From contig NZ_BLJF01000002.1 in the NCBI RefSeq assembly GCF_009932335.1, positions 124,001 through 188,000 on the forward strand: a stretch of 64,000 nt of DNA, written 5' to 3'. Positions 47,164-56,760 of this stretch are shown here, piece by piece (within the stretch, counting starts at the first letter, position 1; each line of letters opens with the position of its first letter). The stretch is from Pseudomonas asiatica (lineage in GTDB: Bacteria; Pseudomonadota; Gammaproteobacteria; Pseudomonadales; Pseudomonadaceae). Below the pieces are notes generated by a model. The model saw only the letters and a program-made list of their open reading frames with translations. It was not told the origin of the DNA and did not search any database. The translations under genes were made by a program, and so were the position numbers.

Positions 47164-47466
47164 ATGACAAATATCAAGCTGACCAAATGGGACGCTGTAG
47201 ACCATTTGAAGACAGAGGAAGACATGGCCCTCTACCTTGAGGCCTGTCTTGAAGAAAACGATCCAGCACTGCTTGCTGCTGCCCTTGGTGATATCGCTCG
47301 TGCCCGGGGTATGGCTCAGTTGGCGCGTGATACCGGCCTGACACGAGAAGGGCTGTATAAGGCGTTGTCTGCGGAGGGTAACCCGAGTTTGGCGACCATC
47401 ATGAAGGTGATGGCGGCCCTCGGGGTCAGGCTTCATGCCGAGGTGCTGCCGCGCGCGGCGGGGTAA
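47164..47466 (+). CDS. HigA-like addiction-module antidote protein
   Basis: A 100-residue protein of the probable addiction-module antidote family: TEEDMALYLEACLEENDPAL and a helix-turn-helix (MAQLARDTGLTREGLYKALS, residues about 58-77) followed by NPSLATIMKVMAALGVRL. It is the antitoxin half of a HigBA-type module; the toxin gene directly upstream is reduced to a tail, so this is an orphan antitoxin. TAGGAGG gives a strong ribosome site. It may still act as a repressor at its own palindrome. Confidence 0.8.
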   Translation: MTNIKLTKWDAVDHLKTEEDMALYLEACLEENDPALLAAALGDIARARGMAQLARDTGLTREGLYKALSAEGNPSLATIMKVMAALGVRLHAEVLPRAAG

Positions 47467-47534
47467 GGTTTAGCGATCGGGAAGGGCAGTAACGGCAGGT
47501 AACTGCCAAGCCTCCAGCAAAAATGACAGACAAC

Positions 47535-47562
47535 AAAAAACCCGCACTAGGCGGGTTTCTTG
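47535..47562 (-). terminator. terminator of tRNA-Phe
   Basis: AAACCCGC-CTAGT-GCGGGTTTTTT on the minus strand, 43 bases after the tRNA 3' end; A-rich on the opposite side, so it may also serve higA. Confidence 0.88.
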
Positions 47563-47604
47563 TTGTCGCTTCGGGTAACTTTGCAACCACCAGAAGCTTG
47601 AAGG

Positions 47605-47680
47605 TGGTGCCCAGAGACGGAGTCGAACCGCCGACACGAGGATTTTCAATCCTCTGCTCTACCGACTGAGCTATCTGGGC
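47605..47680 (-). tRNA. tRNA-Phe (anticodon GAA)
   Basis: A 76-base cloverleaf with encoded CCA. Acceptor GCCCAGA pairs with TCTGGGC, the D arm is AGCTCAGTCGGTAGAGC, the anticodon stem AGGAT/ATCCT holds loop TTGAAAA (anticodon complement at 47645-47647), and the T arm is GGCGGTTCGACTCCGTC. Confidence 0.96.
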
Positions 47681-47770
47681 GACGAGGTGAATTAAATAGA
47701 CTTTCAGACCGCTCGTCAACGACTTTTTGAAAAAATTTTAAATTAATTCCGTCGCTTACGTTCCGTGGGG

Positions 47771-48043
47771 TCATTCCGAGGGTGGAACGTAGCCTTCCGC
47801 CTGGGCGTATTCTTCGCCGGCGAAAAACTTGTCCATCTCGCCCTGGAGGAATTTGCGGTCCTCGGCGTTCATCATGTTCAGGCGCTTTTCGTTGATCAGC
47901 ATGGTCTGGTGCTTCTGCCAGTCGGCCCAGGCTTTCTGCGAGATGTGTTCGAAGATGTCCTGGCCCTTGGCGCCGGGGTAGGGCGGGCGCTCCAGGCCTG
48001 GCAGTTCTTCTTTGTACTTGCGGCACATCACGGTGCGGGTCAT
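47771..48043 (-). CDS. yggX: probable Fe(2+)-trafficking protein YggX
   Basis: A 90-residue YggX protein, linked to protection of iron-sulfur clusters from oxidation. The N-terminal [20 protein letters not shown] carries the single conserved Cys7, and [20 protein letters not shown] and LINEKRLNM are family blocks. Its ATG overlaps the mutY stop (ATGA), the conserved mutY-yggX arrangement. Confidence 0.95.
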   Translation of the reverse strand: MTRTVMCRKYKEELPGLERPPYPGAKGQDIFEHISQKAWADWQKHQTMLINEKRLNMMNAEDRKFLQGEMDKFFAGEEYAQAEGYVPPSE

Positions 48044-49107
48044 CGGGCATCTCCTGCAATCAGTTCGTCGGCCGCGCGTTTGAGCAGCTTTTTCACCGGG
48101 GCGGCGAGGCCCAGGCGCGGCGGGGTGGCGAGGTTATACCAGAGCCAGTCGGCCTCGGCCACGTGCTGGCCGACCGGGTCGACGCGCACCAGCCAGGGTT
48201 CGATCGCCAGCTGGAAGTGGCTGAAGGTATGGGTCAGGCCGTCCATGGCGCGGCTGTCAGCCAGGCGCAGGCCGTGCTGGTAGGCCAGGTCGTCGAGCTG
48301 GGCAATGTCGTCCAGTTCCGGCAGGCTCCACAAACCACCCCACAGACCGCTGGACGGGCGACGGTAAAGCAGGATGGCGCCTTCGTTGTTGGCCAGCAGC
48401 GGCATCAGCGTGCGGCGTTGCGGCAGTGCCTTGCGCGGCTTGGGCTCGGGGTAGCGGGTTTCTTCACCGTGCAGGTGCGCTTCGCAGCCGCGCTGCAGCG
48501 GGCAGATCAGGCAGCTGGGCTTGCTGCGGGTGCACAGCGTGGCACCCATGTCCATCATCGCCTGGGTGTAGTGGTTGGCGCGCTGCTGTGGGGTAAAGCG
48601 TTCGGCCGTGGCCCACAGCTGGTTGGCCACCTTGGGCTCGCCGGGGTAGCCGGCCTGGGCGGTGTAGCGGGCGAGCACGCGCTTGACGTTGCCGTCGAGG
48701 ATCGGTGCGCGGATGCCCATGCTGATACTGGCGATGGCGCCGGCGGTGGAGCGGCCGATGCCGGGCAGCTCGGTGAGCTGCTCGACACTGCGCGGGAATT
48801 CGCCGCCATGCTGTGCGACCACGATCTTGGCGGCCTTTTGCAGGTTGCGTGCCCGGGTGTAGTAGCCCAGGCCCGTCCACAGGTGCAGTACCTCGTCCTC
48901 CGGCGCCTCGGCCAGGGCCTGCACGGTCGGCAGGGCCTGCATGAAGCGGTCGAAGTAGTTGAGCACGGTGCTGACCTGGGTCTGCTGCAACATGATTTCC
49001 GACACCCATACCCGGTACGGGTTGATGCCCTGTTGCCAGGGCAGGTCGTGCCGGCCGTGTTCGTCATACCAATCCAGCACTGCGCTGGAGAACTGCTCGG
49101 GGCTCAT
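48040..49107 (-). CDS. mutY: A/G-specific adenine DNA glycosylase
   Basis: A 355-residue glycosylase that removes adenine mispaired with 8-oxoguanine. It has the helix-hairpin-helix [16 protein letters not shown] followed by the catalytic Asp in [10 protein letters not shown], the [4Fe-4S] cysteines in [17 protein letters not shown], and a C-terminal Nudix-like domain for 8-oxoG recognition ([16 protein letters not shown]). Overlaps both neighbours by four bases, so asm-mutY-yggX is one coupled operon. Confidence 0.95.
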   Translation of the reverse strand: MSPEQFSSAVLDWYDEHGRHDLPWQQGINPYRVWVSEIMLQQTQVSTVLNYFDRFMQALPTVQALAEAPEDEVLHLWTGLGYYTRARNLQKAAKIVVAQHGGEFPRSVEQLTELPGIGRSTAGAIASISMGIRAPILDGNVKRVLARYTAQAGYPGEPKVANQLWATAERFTPQQRANHYTQAMMDMGATLCTRSKPSCLICPLQRGCEAHLHGEETRYPEPKPRKALPQRRTLMPLLANNEGAILLYRRPSSGLWGGLWSLPELDDIAQLDDLAYQHGLRLADSRAMDGLTHTFSHFQLAIEPWLVRVDPVGQHVAEADWLWYNLATPPRLGLAAPVKKLLKRAADELIAGDAR

Positions 49108-51350
49108 CGCTTGAACAGCCCCTTGAGCGCGTCTTTCAATTCCGGGCTCACTTTGTCTCCGAGTTTTTCATCGATCTTGTCTTGCAGACGGTTGCCGGCC
49201 ACCTTGGCGGCAACCTTGCCCAGGCCGTCCTGGTCCAGACGGCAGGCTTTGGCGCCCAGCTCCAGCGGGCCGCGGCAGCGCAGCGGTATTTCGACACCCA
49301 CATAGCGTTCGTTGACCTGGCAGGCCGGGTCCGGCATGGCGCGCTGGTCGCCTTCGACGACCACGCCAACGTTGTAGTCCATGCCCAGTACGCGCAGGTC
49401 GAGGTCACCATGGCCATTAACGGTAAGGCCCGGAATGCGCGCCTTGAGGTCCGGGTTGTTGGCAACGCCATTGCGTACTACCAGGCTGCCACGCAGTTCC
49501 TGGAACGGGGTGTCCTTGCCACGTGGCTCGCCGCTGAGCGACTTGCGGTTCAGCGTGGCGATGGCCTTGCACAGTTGCTGTTCCAGGTTGGCATTGACCA
49601 GCACGCCATCATTGATGACAAAGTTGGCGTTGCCGTTGAGGGTGTCGACCAGGGCCTTCTGGCTGTTGCCGGTGGCGGTCAGGTCGCTGGTCAGGGTCAG
49701 CAGGCCTTTGACCGGTGGCGTCTGCTCTTTGCCCTCGGTCTTGATGAAGTGTTCCACCGGCACCCGCTGGATGCTGGTGTTGACGCCCAGTTGCGGCACG
49801 GCAGGGCGCACATCGTCCGTGCCCTTGGCCTCGAAGGTGCCGTTGTACAGTTCACCGCGCAGGGTTTGCAGGGTCAGCAGGCCGCCCTGGCCGATCGCCT
49901 TGAGCTGGGCGTCTTCGATCGGCAGTTTGTCCAGGGTCAGCGAACCGAAGGCCAGGTCGGCTTGCAGGTCGAGGACGCGCAGGCGGTCGATCGGCAGCAG
50001 CTTGTCGTCGCTCCAGGCGACCTGGGTCGGGGCGTTGGGGAGTGGCGTGGTGCCAGGGCCGGCGACCGCGGTGGCTTCCTGTTGCTTGACCTCGGCCTGA
50101 CGCGCGGCGGTGGCGCCCTTGGCCTCTTCACTCTTGGCCGGCAGGTAGCGGTCGGCGTTGAAGGTGTCACCCTTGAGCTGCAGGCGCAGGGCCTGTTTGG
50201 CGAAGTCTTCGACGGCCACGCGGCCAGTGAAGGTGCTGTCGTCCAGCTTCACCGCCAGGTCTTCCAGGGCCAGGCTGTTCGGCGTGCCCTGCAGGCGGGT
50301 GACCAGTTCCAGCTTGGCGAAGGCCGCCGGGTCGTTGGTGGCCGGCAGCGGGCGGCCGATGCTGTCGAGGAAGGTGCGCAGGTCGAACTGGGCGATGGAC
50401 AGGCCGCCGCTCAGCTGCGGTGCCTTGTTCAGGTCTCGCAGGTTCAGCTCGCCCAGGGCGCGCAGCTGGTTGGCCGAGACTTTCAGGCCGTTCCACGAGG
50501 CGACATTGGCGGCCAGGTCGACCAGCAATTGGCCTTGGGCGGCGAAGGTCACGGTCTTGCCGCCGGTGGGCTCACCCGAGGTTTCGCCCGACAGGCGCAT
50601 GTCTTCGAAGTTGTAGCGCTTGAGCTTGCGGTCGAAGCGCAGCTCGCCGGCCAGTTCGGTGCGGGCCTTGATGTTCGGCTGGCTGGCGCTGAGGAAGGCG
50701 CTGGCCTTGAGTGGAATGTTCGCCCCTTCGTGGACCGGGCCGGTGCTCAGCTGGATGCTTTCGGCGCTGTAGCTCTGGCCGGTCTTGGCATCGGTGTATT
50801 GCACGCGGGCGTTGTTCACGGTCAGGCTGTCGATGTCCAGCTTGACGGCGCGTTCATTGCTGGCGACTGGTGCCGACGCCTGTTCGGCCGGTGCCTGGGC
50901 TGGAGCACTGGCCTGCCCATCGGCACTGGCGCCGTTCTGCGTGGGCAGCGGCTTGCCGATGTCTTCCCAGTTGCCATGGCCCTGTTCGTCACGGGCCAGG
51001 GTCAGGTTCAGGCCCTCGACGCGCACGTCGCTCATCTGCACTTCGCGGCGCAGCAGTGGCAGCACACGTACAGAAAGCCCGAGCATCTGCAGGTCGGCGA
51101 AGGGCTCCTTGGGTTTGTTCAAGGTGGCGATGCTCGCATCGTGCAACTCCAGGCCCAGCCACGGGAACAGACTCCAGCCAATGTCACCGTTGAGGGTCAG
51201 CTCGACGTGAGCCTTGTCACGTGCCAGCTGGCGAATCTCGTCTTTGTAGTCGTTGGGATCGAAGAGGTGGGTCAGGGCGAAGCCCAGCGCCACGATGATC
51301 AGCAGCAACCCGAGAAGCCCAAGTCCCAGGATTTTGCCGAACGCTTTCAT
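49104..51350 (-). CDS. AsmA family protein
   Basis: A 748-residue AsmA-like envelope protein: one N-terminal transmembrane helix (residues about 5-28), then a large periplasmic part with the AsmA opening FDPNDYKDEIRQLARDKAHV and GLELHDASIATLNK, a Gln/Ala/Pro-rich insert near residues 145-165, and the C-terminal AsmA_2 region (LTSDLTATGNSQKALVDTLN, GNANFVINDGVL). Members are thought to bridge lipid transport or outer-membrane assembly. The exact role in pseudomonads is not established. First gene of the operon with mutY and yggX. Confidence 0.87.
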   Translation of the reverse strand: MKAFGKILGLGLLGLLLIIVALGFALTHLFDPNDYKDEIRQLARDKAHVELTLNGDIGWSLFPWLGLELHDASIATLNKPKEPFADLQMLGLSVRVLPLLRREVQMSDVRVEGLNLTLARDEQGHGNWEDIGKPLPTQNGASADGQASAPAQAPAEQASAPVASNERAVKLDIDSLTVNNARVQYTDAKTGQSYSAESIQLSTGPVHEGANIPLKASAFLSASQPNIKARTELAGELRFDRKLKRYNFEDMRLSGETSGEPTGGKTVTFAAQGQLLVDLAANVASWNGLKVSANQLRALGELNLRDLNKAPQLSGGLSIAQFDLRTFLDSIGRPLPATNDPAAFAKLELVTRLQGTPNSLALEDLAVKLDDSTFTGRVAVEDFAKQALRLQLKGDTFNADRYLPAKSEEAKGATAARQAEVKQQEATAVAGPGTTPLPNAPTQVAWSDDKLLPIDRLRVLDLQADLAFGSLTLDKLPIEDAQLKAIGQGGLLTLQTLRGELYNGTFEAKGTDDVRPAVPQLGVNTSIQRVPVEHFIKTEGKEQTPPVKGLLTLTSDLTATGNSQKALVDTLNGNANFVINDGVLVNANLEQQLCKAIATLNRKSLSGEPRGKDTPFQELRGSLVVRNGVANNPDLKARIPGLTVNGHGDLDLRVLGMDYNVGVVVEGDQRAMPDPACQVNERYVGVEIPLRCRGPLELGAKACRLDQDGLGKVAAKVAGNRLQDKIDEKLGDKVSPELKDALKGLFKR

Positions 51351-51655
51351 GGGCGAGTCCTTGTAGTCCGTTTTTTAAATTCAAGCGCCAGAGTATAGCG
51401 CCGCAGTGGTTACCCCTGCGTATTCGACTAGAGATACGGGGCATTTCCTACGCGTACAGCAGATGGTACGGCTTTCGACAGCCATGATTTTGTCAGTTCC
51501 GAATGTGTGGCCTGTACCGGCCCTATCGCCGGTATAGGCAACATGACCGTTTCAGCCGAGCAAAAATTAACGATATCAGATTGCTTTCACGCTATTTGAT
51601 ACTGCTACCCTTGCGCCGCTTTGCCTGCACCCTCCCTATAAGAAGGATCTGATCC
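51351..51655. other. divergent gap with a truncated REP
   Basis: About 305 bases between the AsmA and MFS genes. A decayed half REP (GGCCCTATCGCCGGTATAGG, about 51519-51538) is present. AT-rich sequence near 51565-51605 probably holds the MFS promoter, and AAGGAT at about 51645-51650 is the MFS ribosome site. Nothing else is recognisable. Confidence 0.5.
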
Positions 51656-53317
51656 ATGAGCAGTACCGTCGCGGCGGGGACCTTGGCCAGTGCGCCAGGC
51701 TTCCTGTCGAAGGAGCGCATCATCGCCCGTCCGGGCTTCAACCGCTGGCTGGTCCCACCGGCCGCCCTTGCCATCCACCTGTGCATCGGCATGGCCTATG
51801 GCTTCTCGGTGTTCTGGCTGCCGCTGTCGCAAGCCCTAGGCATCACCGCCCCGGTCGCCTGCGCGGCGGACATGGGCTTCATGGCCCGTATGTTCAGCGC
51901 CGAATGCGATTGGCCGATTTCCATGCTGAGCTGGATCTACACCCTGTTCTTCGTCTTCCTCGGTTGCTCGGCGGCCGTGCTGGGTGGTTGGCTGGAACAC
52001 GCCGGCCCGCGCAAGGCCGGCCTGGTGTCGGCGCTGTGCTGGTGCGGTGGCATGCTGATTTCGGCGATTGGCGTGAAAACCCATCAGCTGTGGCTGATGT
52101 GGCTGGGTTCCGGCGTAATCGGGGGTATCGGCCTGGGCCTGGGCTACATCTCGCCGGTGTCGACCTTGATCAAGTGGTTCCCGGACAAGCGCGGCATGGC
52201 CACCGGCATGGCGATCATGGGCTTCGGTGGCGGGGCCATGGTCGGTGCACCACTGGCCACCGCGCTGATGGGCCATTTCGGCAATGCGCAGGAAGTGGGC
52301 GTGTGGCAGAGCTTCGTCGTCATGGCGGCGATCTACTTCGTGTTCATGACCGCCGGTGCCCTGGCGTATCGCGTACCGCCAACCGGCTGGAAGCCCGAAG
52401 GCTGGAGCGCCCCAGTGAAGAAAGCTGGCAACACCATGGTCACCGACCGCCACGTGCACGTCAGCGTGGCCTGGAAGACCCCGCAGTTCGCGCTGATCTG
52501 GCTGGTGCTGTGCCTGAACGTGTCAGCGGGTATCGGCATCCTCGGCATGGCTTCGCCGTTGCTGCAGGAAGTGTTCGCCGGCAAGCTGCTGGGCAACGGG
52601 CTGAGCTTCAGCGAGCTGAACAGCGCCCAGCTGGCGCAGATTGCCGCGATCGCCGCCGGCTTCACCGGCCTGCTGAGCCTGTTCAACATCGGCGGCCGGT
52701 TCTTCTGGGCGTCGTTCTCGGACTACATTGGCCGCAAGAACACCTATTTCGCCTTCTTTGCCCTGGGCGTGGGCTTGTACAGCCTGGTGCCGAACATGGG
52801 GCACCTGGGTAACGTGGCGCTGTTCGTGGCGGCGTTCTGCATCATCCTGTCGATGTACGGTGGTGGTTTTGCCACGGTACCGGCCTACCTGGCCGACCTG
52901 TTCGGCACGCAGATGGTCGGCGCCATTCATGGCCGCCTGCTGACCGCCTGGGCGGCGGCGGGGGTGCTGGGGCCGGTGCTTATCACCTACCTGCGCGAGT
53001 ACCAGTTGGCGGCCGGGGTGGAGCGTGCGGCTGCTTATGACATGACCCTGTACATCCTCGCCGGCCTGCTGGTGCTGGGCTTTGTCTGCAACATGCTGGT
53101 GCGACCGGTGGCCGACAAGCATTTCATGAGCGATGCCGAACTGGCTGCCGAGCGGGCGTTGAGCCATGACAAGGGCGCCGACGGGGCGCGCTCGCTGGAG
53201 TGGAAGGCGGCGCCGGGTAGCCTGCCGCTGGTGCTGCTGGCCTGGGCAGTGGTGGTCGTGCCGTTGGCCTGGGGCGTTTGGATTACCCTGCAGAAGACGG
53301 CTGTGCTGTTCCATTGA
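51656..53317 (+). CDS. OFA-family MFS transporter (oxalate/formate antiporter type)
   Basis: A 553-residue major facilitator with about 12-13 helices, longer than the typical 420-450 because of extra helices or loops at the C-terminus. OFA-type traits include HLCIGMAYGFSVFWLPLSQA at the first helix, GLGLGYISPVSTLIKWFPDK with RGMATGMAIMGFGGGAMVG, and NIGGRFFWASFSDYIGRKN at the domain repeat. A second-domain insert (residues ~225-255) is long. Substrate is probably a carboxylate, but not determinable here. Confidence 0.8.
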   Translation: MSSTVAAGTLASAPGFLSKERIIARPGFNRWLVPPAALAIHLCIGMAYGFSVFWLPLSQALGITAPVACAADMGFMARMFSAECDWPISMLSWIYTLFFVFLGCSAAVLGGWLEHAGPRKAGLVSALCWCGGMLISAIGVKTHQLWLMWLGSGVIGGIGLGLGYISPVSTLIKWFPDKRGMATGMAIMGFGGGAMVGAPLATALMGHFGNAQEVGVWQSFVVMAAIYFVFMTAGALAYRVPPTGWKPEGWSAPVKKAGNTMVTDRHVHVSVAWKTPQFALIWLVLCLNVSAGIGILGMASPLLQEVFAGKLLGNGLSFSELNSAQLAQIAAIAAGFTGLLSLFNIGGRFFWASFSDYIGRKNTYFAFFALGVGLYSLVPNMGHLGNVALFVAAFCIILSMYGGGFATVPAYLADLFGTQMVGAIHGRLLTAWAAAGVLGPVLITYLREYQLAAGVERAAAYDMTLYILAGLLVLGFVCNMLVRPVADKHFMSDAELAAERALSHDKGADGARSLEWKAAPGSLPLVLLAWAVVVVPLAWGVWITLQKTAVLFH

Positions 53318-53353
53318 TCAGTGGTAAAACCGGCTGACTTTGCTGGCTGTACT

Positions 53354-53459
53354 AGCCCTATCGCCGGCAAGCCAGCTCCCACAGGTATGCTACAGGCCTG
53401 GAAGATTGTGAGGCCCCTGTGGGAGCTGGCTTGCCGGCGATGGGCTGCAAAGCAGCCCC
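53354..53459. repeat. REP pair after the MFS gene
   Basis: Arms CCCTATCGCCGGCAAGCCAG and CTGGCTTGCCGGCGATGGG with CTCCCACAGG inner ends, then GGGCTGCAAAGCAGCCC. Confidence 0.87.
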
Positions 53460-53600
53460 AAGCCATGCGGTTGTATAGACCTGTAACGGTATCCAGCCTG
53501 CGTAATTCCGCGTTTTGCCATATGTCATCCGCGTTTCAAGCCGGCGCGTTCTAGGCCTATAATGAAGCCCTTTTCGCCTAATGATTTTGCGGAGCTGGTG

Positions 53601-54194
53601 ATGGTCGAACGTAAGGCTTCCGTCGAGCGCAATACCCTGGAAACCCAGGTCAAGTGCTCGATCAACCTCGATGGCAGTGGCAAGGCCCGATTCGATATCG
53701 GTGTGCCTTTCCTTGAACACATGCTGGACCAGATTGCCCGCCATGGGCTGATCGATCTGGATATCGAGTGCAAGGGTGACACGCATATCGACGATCACCA
53801 TACCGTCGAAGACGTCGGCATCACCCTGGGCATGGCATTTGCCCAGGCCATCGGTGACAAGAAGGGCATCTTCCGCTACGGCCACGCCTATGTGCCGCTG
53901 GACGAAGCGCTGTCGCGCGTGGTTATCGACTTCTCCGGTCGCCCGGGCCTGCAGATGCATGTGCCGTACACCCGCGCCAGCGTCGGTGGCTTCGATGTCG
54001 ACCTGTTCCAGGAGTTCTTCCAGGGCTTCGTCAACCACGCCCTGGTCACCCTGCACATCGACAACCTGCGTGGCCACAACACCCACCACCAGATCGAGAC
54101 CGTGTTCAAGGCTTTCGGCCGCGCCCTGCGCATGGCCATTACCCTCGACGAGCGCATGGCCGGGCAGATGCCTTCCACCAAAGGGTGCCTGTAA
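53601..54194 (+). CDS. hisB: imidazoleglycerol-phosphate dehydratase
   Basis: A 197-residue monofunctional HisB dehydratase, sixth step of histidine synthesis. Metal-binding His motifs are visible: [59 protein letters not shown] is placed six bases before the ATG at 53601 ([12 protein letters not shown]); the open frame 13 codons upstream is not needed. First gene of the cluster, with hisH starting one base after its stop. Confidence 0.95.
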   Translation: MVERKASVERNTLETQVKCSINLDGSGKARFDIGVPFLEHMLDQIARHGLIDLDIECKGDTHIDDHHTVEDVGITLGMAFAQAIGDKKGIFRYGHAYVPLDEALSRVVIDFSGRPGLQMHVPYTRASVGGFDVDLFQEFFQGFVNHALVTLHIDNLRGHNTHHQIETVFKAFGRALRMAITLDERMAGQMPSTKGCL

Positions 54195-54833
54195 ATGCAG
54201 ACGGTAGCCGTAATCGACTATGGCATGGGCAACCTGCACTCGGTGGCCAAGGCGCTCGAGCATGTAGGTGCCGGCAAGGTACTGGTCACCAGTGATGCCA
54301 CGGTCATCCGCGAAGCCGACCGCGTGGTATTCCCGGGCGTGGGCGCGATTCGCGACTGCATGGCAGAAATCCGCCGCCTGGGCTTCGACAGCCTGGTGCG
54401 TGAAGTCAGCCAGGACCGCCCGTTCCTCGGCATCTGCGTGGGTATGCAGGCACTGCTCGACCACAGCGAAGAAAACGACGGTGTCGACTGTATCGGCCTG
54501 TTCCCCGGCCAGGTTCGCTTCTTTGGCAAAGACCTGCAGGAAGACGGCGAGCACCTGAAGGTGCCGCACATGGGCTGGAACGAAGTCGGCCAGACCAACG
54601 ACCACCCGCTGTGGCACGACATCCCCGACCGTGCGCGGTTCTACTTCGTGCACAGCTATTACATCAATGCCGGCAAGCCGGCCCAGGTGGTCGGCCGCGG
54701 CCATTACGGTGTCGATTTCGCCGCTGCACTGGCCGATGGCTCGCGCTTTGCCGTGCAGTTCCACCCGGAGAAGAGCCATACCCATGGCCTGCAGCTGCTG
54801 CAGAACTTCGTCGCCTGGGACGGGCGCTGGTAA
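54195..54833 (+). CDS. hisH: imidazole glycerol phosphate synthase, glutaminase subunit
   Basis: A 212-residue class-I glutamine amidotransferase that feeds ammonia to HisF. The nucleophile Cys81 is in [13 protein letters not shown], the oxyanion region in [11 protein letters not shown], and the catalytic His-Glu in [12 protein letters not shown]. It abuts hisB with no gap and ends directly against the DUF2164 gene. Confidence 0.96.
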   Translation: MQTVAVIDYGMGNLHSVAKALEHVGAGKVLVTSDATVIREADRVVFPGVGAIRDCMAEIRRLGFDSLVREVSQDRPFLGICVGMQALLDHSEENDGVDCIGLFPGQVRFFGKDLQEDGEHLKVPHMGWNEVGQTNDHPLWHDIPDRARFYFVHSYYINAGKPAQVVGRGHYGVDFAAALADGSRFAVQFHPEKSHTHGLQLLQNFVAWDGRW

Positions 54834-55094
54834 ATGAGCAGGTCGAAGACCAAGGCCCCGGTCATCACCCTGGCCCCCGAGCAGGAGCGCGAAGCGCTGC
54901 ACACGCTCAAGCGCTTCCTCGAAGATCGTTTCGAGCTGGAGCTGGGGTCGTTCGAAGTGGCCGAAGTCCTCGAACTGTTCAGCAAAGAAATTGCACCCCT
55001 TTACTACAACAGGGCGATTGCCGATGTTCAGCTGCACCTCAAGGAGCGGTTCGAGAGCATCGAAAGCGATCTGTGGGCGCTCGAGAAGCCCTGA
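54834..55094 (+). CDS. DUF2164 family protein inside the his cluster
   Basis: An 86-residue helical protein of the DUF2164 family (LKRFLEDRFELELGSFEVAE followed by FFSKEIAPLYYNRAIADVQ-like text; here LFSKEIAPLYYNRAIADVQ). Function unknown. The ATG follows the hisH stop directly (TAAATG), so it is translated from the his mRNA. Its fixed place among histidine genes suggests co-expression, not a shown role in the pathway. Confidence 0.88.
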   Translation: MSRSKTKAPVITLAPEQEREALHTLKRFLEDRFELELGSFEVAEVLELFSKEIAPLYYNRAIADVQLHLKERFESIESDLWALEKP

Positions 55095-55121
55095 AACCCC
55101 AAGAACAGACAGGTTCCCAAG

Positions 55122-55859
55122 ATGCTGATTATCCCCGCTATCGATCTGAAGGACGGTGCCTGCGTGCGCCTGCGCCAGGGCCGCATGGAAGACTCCACGG
55201 TATTTTCCGACGACCCGGTGAGCATGGCCGCCAAGTGGGTCGAGGGTGGCTGCCGCCGCCTGCACCTGGTCGACCTCAACGGCGCCTTCGAAGGCCAGCC
55301 GGTCAACGGTGAAGTGGTCACCGCCATTGCCAAGCGCTACCCGACCCTGCCGATCCAGATCGGCGGTGGCATCCGCTCGCTGGAAACCATCGAGCACTAC
55401 GTCAAGGCTGGCGTCAGCTACGTGATCATCGGCACCAAGGCGGTCAAGCAGCCAGAGTTCGTTGCCGAAGCGTGCAAGGCCTTCCCGGGCAAGGTCATCG
55501 TTGGCCTGGACGCCAAGGACGGCTTTGTCGCCACCGACGGCTGGGCTGAAGTGAGCTCGGTTCAGGTCATCGACCTGGCCAAGCGTTTCGAGGCCGATGG
55601 CGTCTCGGCGATCGTCTACACCGACATCGCCAAGGACGGCATGATGCAAGGCTGCAACGTGCCGTTCACCAAGGCGCTGGCAGAAGCCACTTCGATCCCG
55701 GTGATCGCCTCGGGCGGCATCCACAATCTGGGCGACATCAAGGCCCTGCTGGACGCCAAGGCCCCGGGCATCATCGGCGCCATCACCGGCCGTGCCATCT
55801 ACGAAGGCACCCTCGATGTCGCCGAGGCCCAGACCTTCTGCGACAACTACCAAGGCTGA
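55122..55859 (+). CDS. hisA: phosphoribosylformimino-5-aminoimidazole carboxamide ribotide isomerase
   Basis: A 245-residue (beta/alpha)8 isomerase, fourth step of histidine synthesis. Catalytic Asp8 is in [14 protein letters not shown], and the second Asp in [12 protein letters not shown]. Phosphate loops [13 protein letters not shown] and [11 protein letters not shown] are present. Follows DUF2164 by 27 bases; hisF starts 10 bases after its stop. Confidence 0.96.
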   Translation: MLIIPAIDLKDGACVRLRQGRMEDSTVFSDDPVSMAAKWVEGGCRRLHLVDLNGAFEGQPVNGEVVTAIAKRYPTLPIQIGGGIRSLETIEHYVKAGVSYVIIGTKAVKQPEFVAEACKAFPGKVIVGLDAKDGFVATDGWAEVSSVQVIDLAKRFEADGVSAIVYTDIAKDGMMQGCNVPFTKALAEATSIPVIASGGIHNLGDIKALLDAKAPGIIGAITGRAIYEGTLDVAEAQTFCDNYQG

Positions 55860-55869
55860 GGACTGAACC

Positions 55870-56640
55870 ATGGCACTGGCCAAGCGCATCATCCCTTGCC
55901 TGGACGTGGACAACGGCCGGGTGGTCAAGGGCGTCAAGTTCGAGAACATCCGTGATGCTGGCGACCCGGTGGAAATCGCCCGTCGCTACGACGAGCAAGG
56001 TGCCGACGAAATCACCTTCCTCGACATCACTGCCAGCGTCGACGGCCGCGACACTACCCTGCATACCGTCGAGCGCATGGCCAGCCAGGTGTTCATCCCG
56101 CTGACCGTGGGCGGTGGCGTGCGCACCGTGCAGGACATCCGCAACCTGCTCAATGCCGGTGCCGACAAGGTCTCGATCAACACGGCCGCGGTGTTCAACC
56201 CAGAGTTTGTCGGCGAGGCCGCGGACCGTTTCGGTTCGCAGTGCATCGTCGTCGCCATTGATGCCAAGAAGGTGTCCGGGCCAGGCGAAGAACCACGCTG
56301 GGAAATCTTCACCCACGGCGGGCGCAAGCCGACCGGGCTGGATGCCGTTGAATGGGCGAAGAAGATGGAAGGCCTGGGTGCTGGCGAGATCCTGCTGACC
56401 AGCATGGATCAGGACGGCATGAAGAACGGCTTCGACCTGGGCGTTACCCGTGCGATCAGTGATGCGCTGGGTATTCCGGTGATTGCCTCAGGTGGGGTGG
56501 GTAACCTGCAGCACCTGGCTGACGGCATTCTGGAAGGGCATGCCAGCGCAGTGTTGGCGGCCAGCATCTTCCACTTTGGTGAGTACACGGTGCCGGAAGC
56601 CAAAGCCTACATGGCTTCGCGCGGGATTGTCGTTCGCTGA
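55870..56640 (+). CDS. hisF: imidazole glycerol phosphate synthase, cyclase subunit
   Basis: A 256-residue (beta/alpha)8 cyclase that with HisH makes imidazole glycerol phosphate and AICAR. Catalytic Asp12 is in [15 protein letters not shown] and the second Asp in [15 protein letters not shown]; phosphate loops [12 protein letters not shown] and [11 protein letters not shown]. Last gene of the hisB-H-DUF2164-A-F cluster; a REP pair follows its stop. Confidence 0.96.
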   Translation: MALAKRIIPCLDVDNGRVVKGVKFENIRDAGDPVEIARRYDEQGADEITFLDITASVDGRDTTLHTVERMASQVFIPLTVGGGVRTVQDIRNLLNAGADKVSINTAAVFNPEFVGEAADRFGSQCIVVAIDAKKVSGPGEEPRWEIFTHGGRKPTGLDAVEWAKKMEGLGAGEILLTSMDQDGMKNGFDLGVTRAISDALGIPVIASGGVGNLQHLADGILEGHASAVLAASIFHFGEYTVPEAKAYMASRGIVVR

Positions 56641-56649
56641 CAGAATGCC

Positions 56650-56753
56650 GGGAGGGCTTTGCCCTCCATTCGCAGCACAAGGCTGCTCCTACAAGGTTAC
56701 GCGGTCCTTTGTAGGAGCAGCCTTGTGCTGCGAAAGGGCCGCAACGCGGCCCC
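56650..56753. repeat. REP pair of the CACAAGGCTGCTCC type
   Basis: Arms CGCAGCACAAGGCTGCTCC and GGAGCAGCCTTGTGCTGCG, with GGAGGGCTTTGCCCTCC on the left and GGGCCGCAACGCGGCCCC on the right; between converging hisF and cbcV. Confidence 0.87.
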
Positions 56754-56760
56754 AATTGCA

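Noticed and set aside
46921..47436. Long N-terminal extension of PPK2
   Set aside because: Runs through the promoter and antisense to the antitoxin; the ATG at 46920 has AAGGA in front and gives a normal protein.
49182..51398. 738-codon open frame antisense to the AsmA gene
   Set aside because: Shadow frame spanning the gene and its promoter; composition is that of a complement, not of a protein family.
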